Shown piece by piece: positions 63,591 to 64,000 of a stretch of DNA of 64,000 nt. Under the pieces are notes generated by a model, which was given only the letters and a program-made list of their open reading frames with translations, made no database searches and was not told the origin of the DNA. The stretch's first letter is position 1. Every line of letters begins with the position of its first letter. Source of the stretch: Streptomyces sp. NBC_01317 (lineage in GTDB: Bacteria; Actinomycetota; Actinomycetes; Streptomycetales; Streptomycetaceae); the NCBI RefSeq assembly GCF_035961655.1, contig NZ_CP108393.1, positions 2,170,001 to 2,234,000 of the forward strand, in the 5' to 3' direction. Position numbers and translations under genes: made by a program.

Positions 63591-64000
63591 GTGGACCCGG
63601 TGATCGTGGCGGGCGCGGGCCCCGTGGGGCTCGCCCTCTCCCTCGCCCTCGCCGCCCAGGGCGTCCCCAGCGTCGTCCTGGACGAAGGGTCCGGTACGGA
63701 CGACCCGCGCCCGGCCCGTACCGTCGTCCTGCGCTCCGACACCGCCTCCTTCGCCGAGCGCCTCGGCTGCACCACCCTGCGTGACGAGGGAGTCCACTGG
63801 GTGGGCTGGCGGTCACTGAGGCGCAAGCAACTGATGCGACAGCAGCCGCTCGGTGAGGACGGCGGCCCGGCCCCGCTGCACATCCCCCAGCACGCGCTGG
63901 CCCGCGGGCTGCGCGAGGCCATCGCGGACCAGCCGCTAGTACGGGTCGTGACCGGCAACCGCCTCGACTCGCTGGAGCAGGACGCGCGCGGGGTCAGCGT
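63591..64000 (+). CDS. FAD-dependent monooxygenase, 5' part (cut by window)
   Basis: The frame starts at GTG after GGAGGAGTCGCGCC and reads DPVIVAGAGPVGLALSLALA, a Rossmann FAD-binding motif (GxGxxG), followed by QGVPSVVLDEG with the acidic residue for adenosine ribose, and PARTVVLRSDTASFAERLG. This is the N-terminus of PheA/TfdB-type aromatic hydroxylases. Only 136 codons are inside the window. Substrate unknown. Confidence 0.85.
   Translation, partial: MDPVIVAGAGPVGLALSLALAAQGVPSVVLDEGSGTDDPRPARTVVLRSDTASFAERLGCTTLRDEGVHWVGWRSLRRKQLMRQQPLGEDGGPAPLHIPQHALARGLREAIADQPLVRVVTGNRLDSLEQDARGVS

Noticed and set aside
1..64000. tRNA, rRNA, CRISPR arrays, intact transposases, parS sites
   Set aside because: None was recognised on reading both strands; a tRNAscan or CRISPR search could not be run.

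Overview
This window looks like a Streptomyces chromosome, from the conserved core rather than the arms. It is very GC-rich with strong GC third-position bias. Several promoters have TTGACR / TAGGGT-type boxes. The gene set (nrdRJ-lexA, hflX, a RelA/SpoT homologue, dapF, miaA, miaB, gluABCD, recQ, rnhB) follows the order I remember from the S. coelicolor SCO5773-SCO5818 region. That synteny is from memory and was not searched.

Layout. 1-16.2 kb is ordinary chromosome: a truncated ABC transporter, an NrtR-type Nudix regulator, a DUF4192 protein, a RecQ helicase with a phosphoribosyltransferase-like tail, RNase HII, a TetR/MFS efflux pair with clear operators, an ADP-ribosylglycohydrolase, a histidine phosphatase and a DUF1152 gene that has lost its stop codon. 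16.3-19.4 kb is a scrap-yard: a TerD-like gene, two remnants of tyrosine-integrase 3' ends that share a 20-bp repeat, an orphan RHS toxin tip fused to what looks like its immunity protein, a small hypothetical gene and a beheaded TPR regulator gene. 19.4-30.7 kb is a polymorphic toxin locus on the minus strand: a large secreted LamG/jelly-roll protein, a 2316-residue RHS/YD-repeat protein with a Hint domain and a small C-terminal toxin, and an immunity candidate that starts right after the RHS stop codon.

31.0-38.0 kb returns to the core with nrdJ and nrdR (two NrdR boxes 31 bp apart), lexA (SOS box) and a DinG-like helicase. 38.0-44.1 kb is a four-gene NRPS-independent siderophore operon: aminotransferase, IucA/IucC synthetase, GNAT acyltransferase, second IucA/IucC synthetase. 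It has no decarboxylase or N-hydroxylase. 44.3-64.0 kb holds a secreted trypsin-like protease, HflX, an M1 metallopeptidase, the RelA/SpoT homologue, dapF, miaA, an MT0933-type antitoxin-like protein, miaB, a TAXI-type binding protein facing a two-component system, the gluABCD glutamate uptake operon and the start of an FAD-dependent monooxygenase.

How it fits together. Nucleotide supply, DNA repair and the SOS response cluster around nrdRJ/lexA/dinG, with recQ and rnhB at the left. tRNA modification (miaA, miaB), lysine/peptidoglycan precursor synthesis (dapF), alarmone metabolism (rsh) and ribosome-associated GTPase function (hflX) form a housekeeping block. The accessory material is concentrated at 16-31 kb and is dominated by one working and one displaced RHS toxin tip. 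No tRNA, rRNA, CRISPR array or intact transposase was seen.
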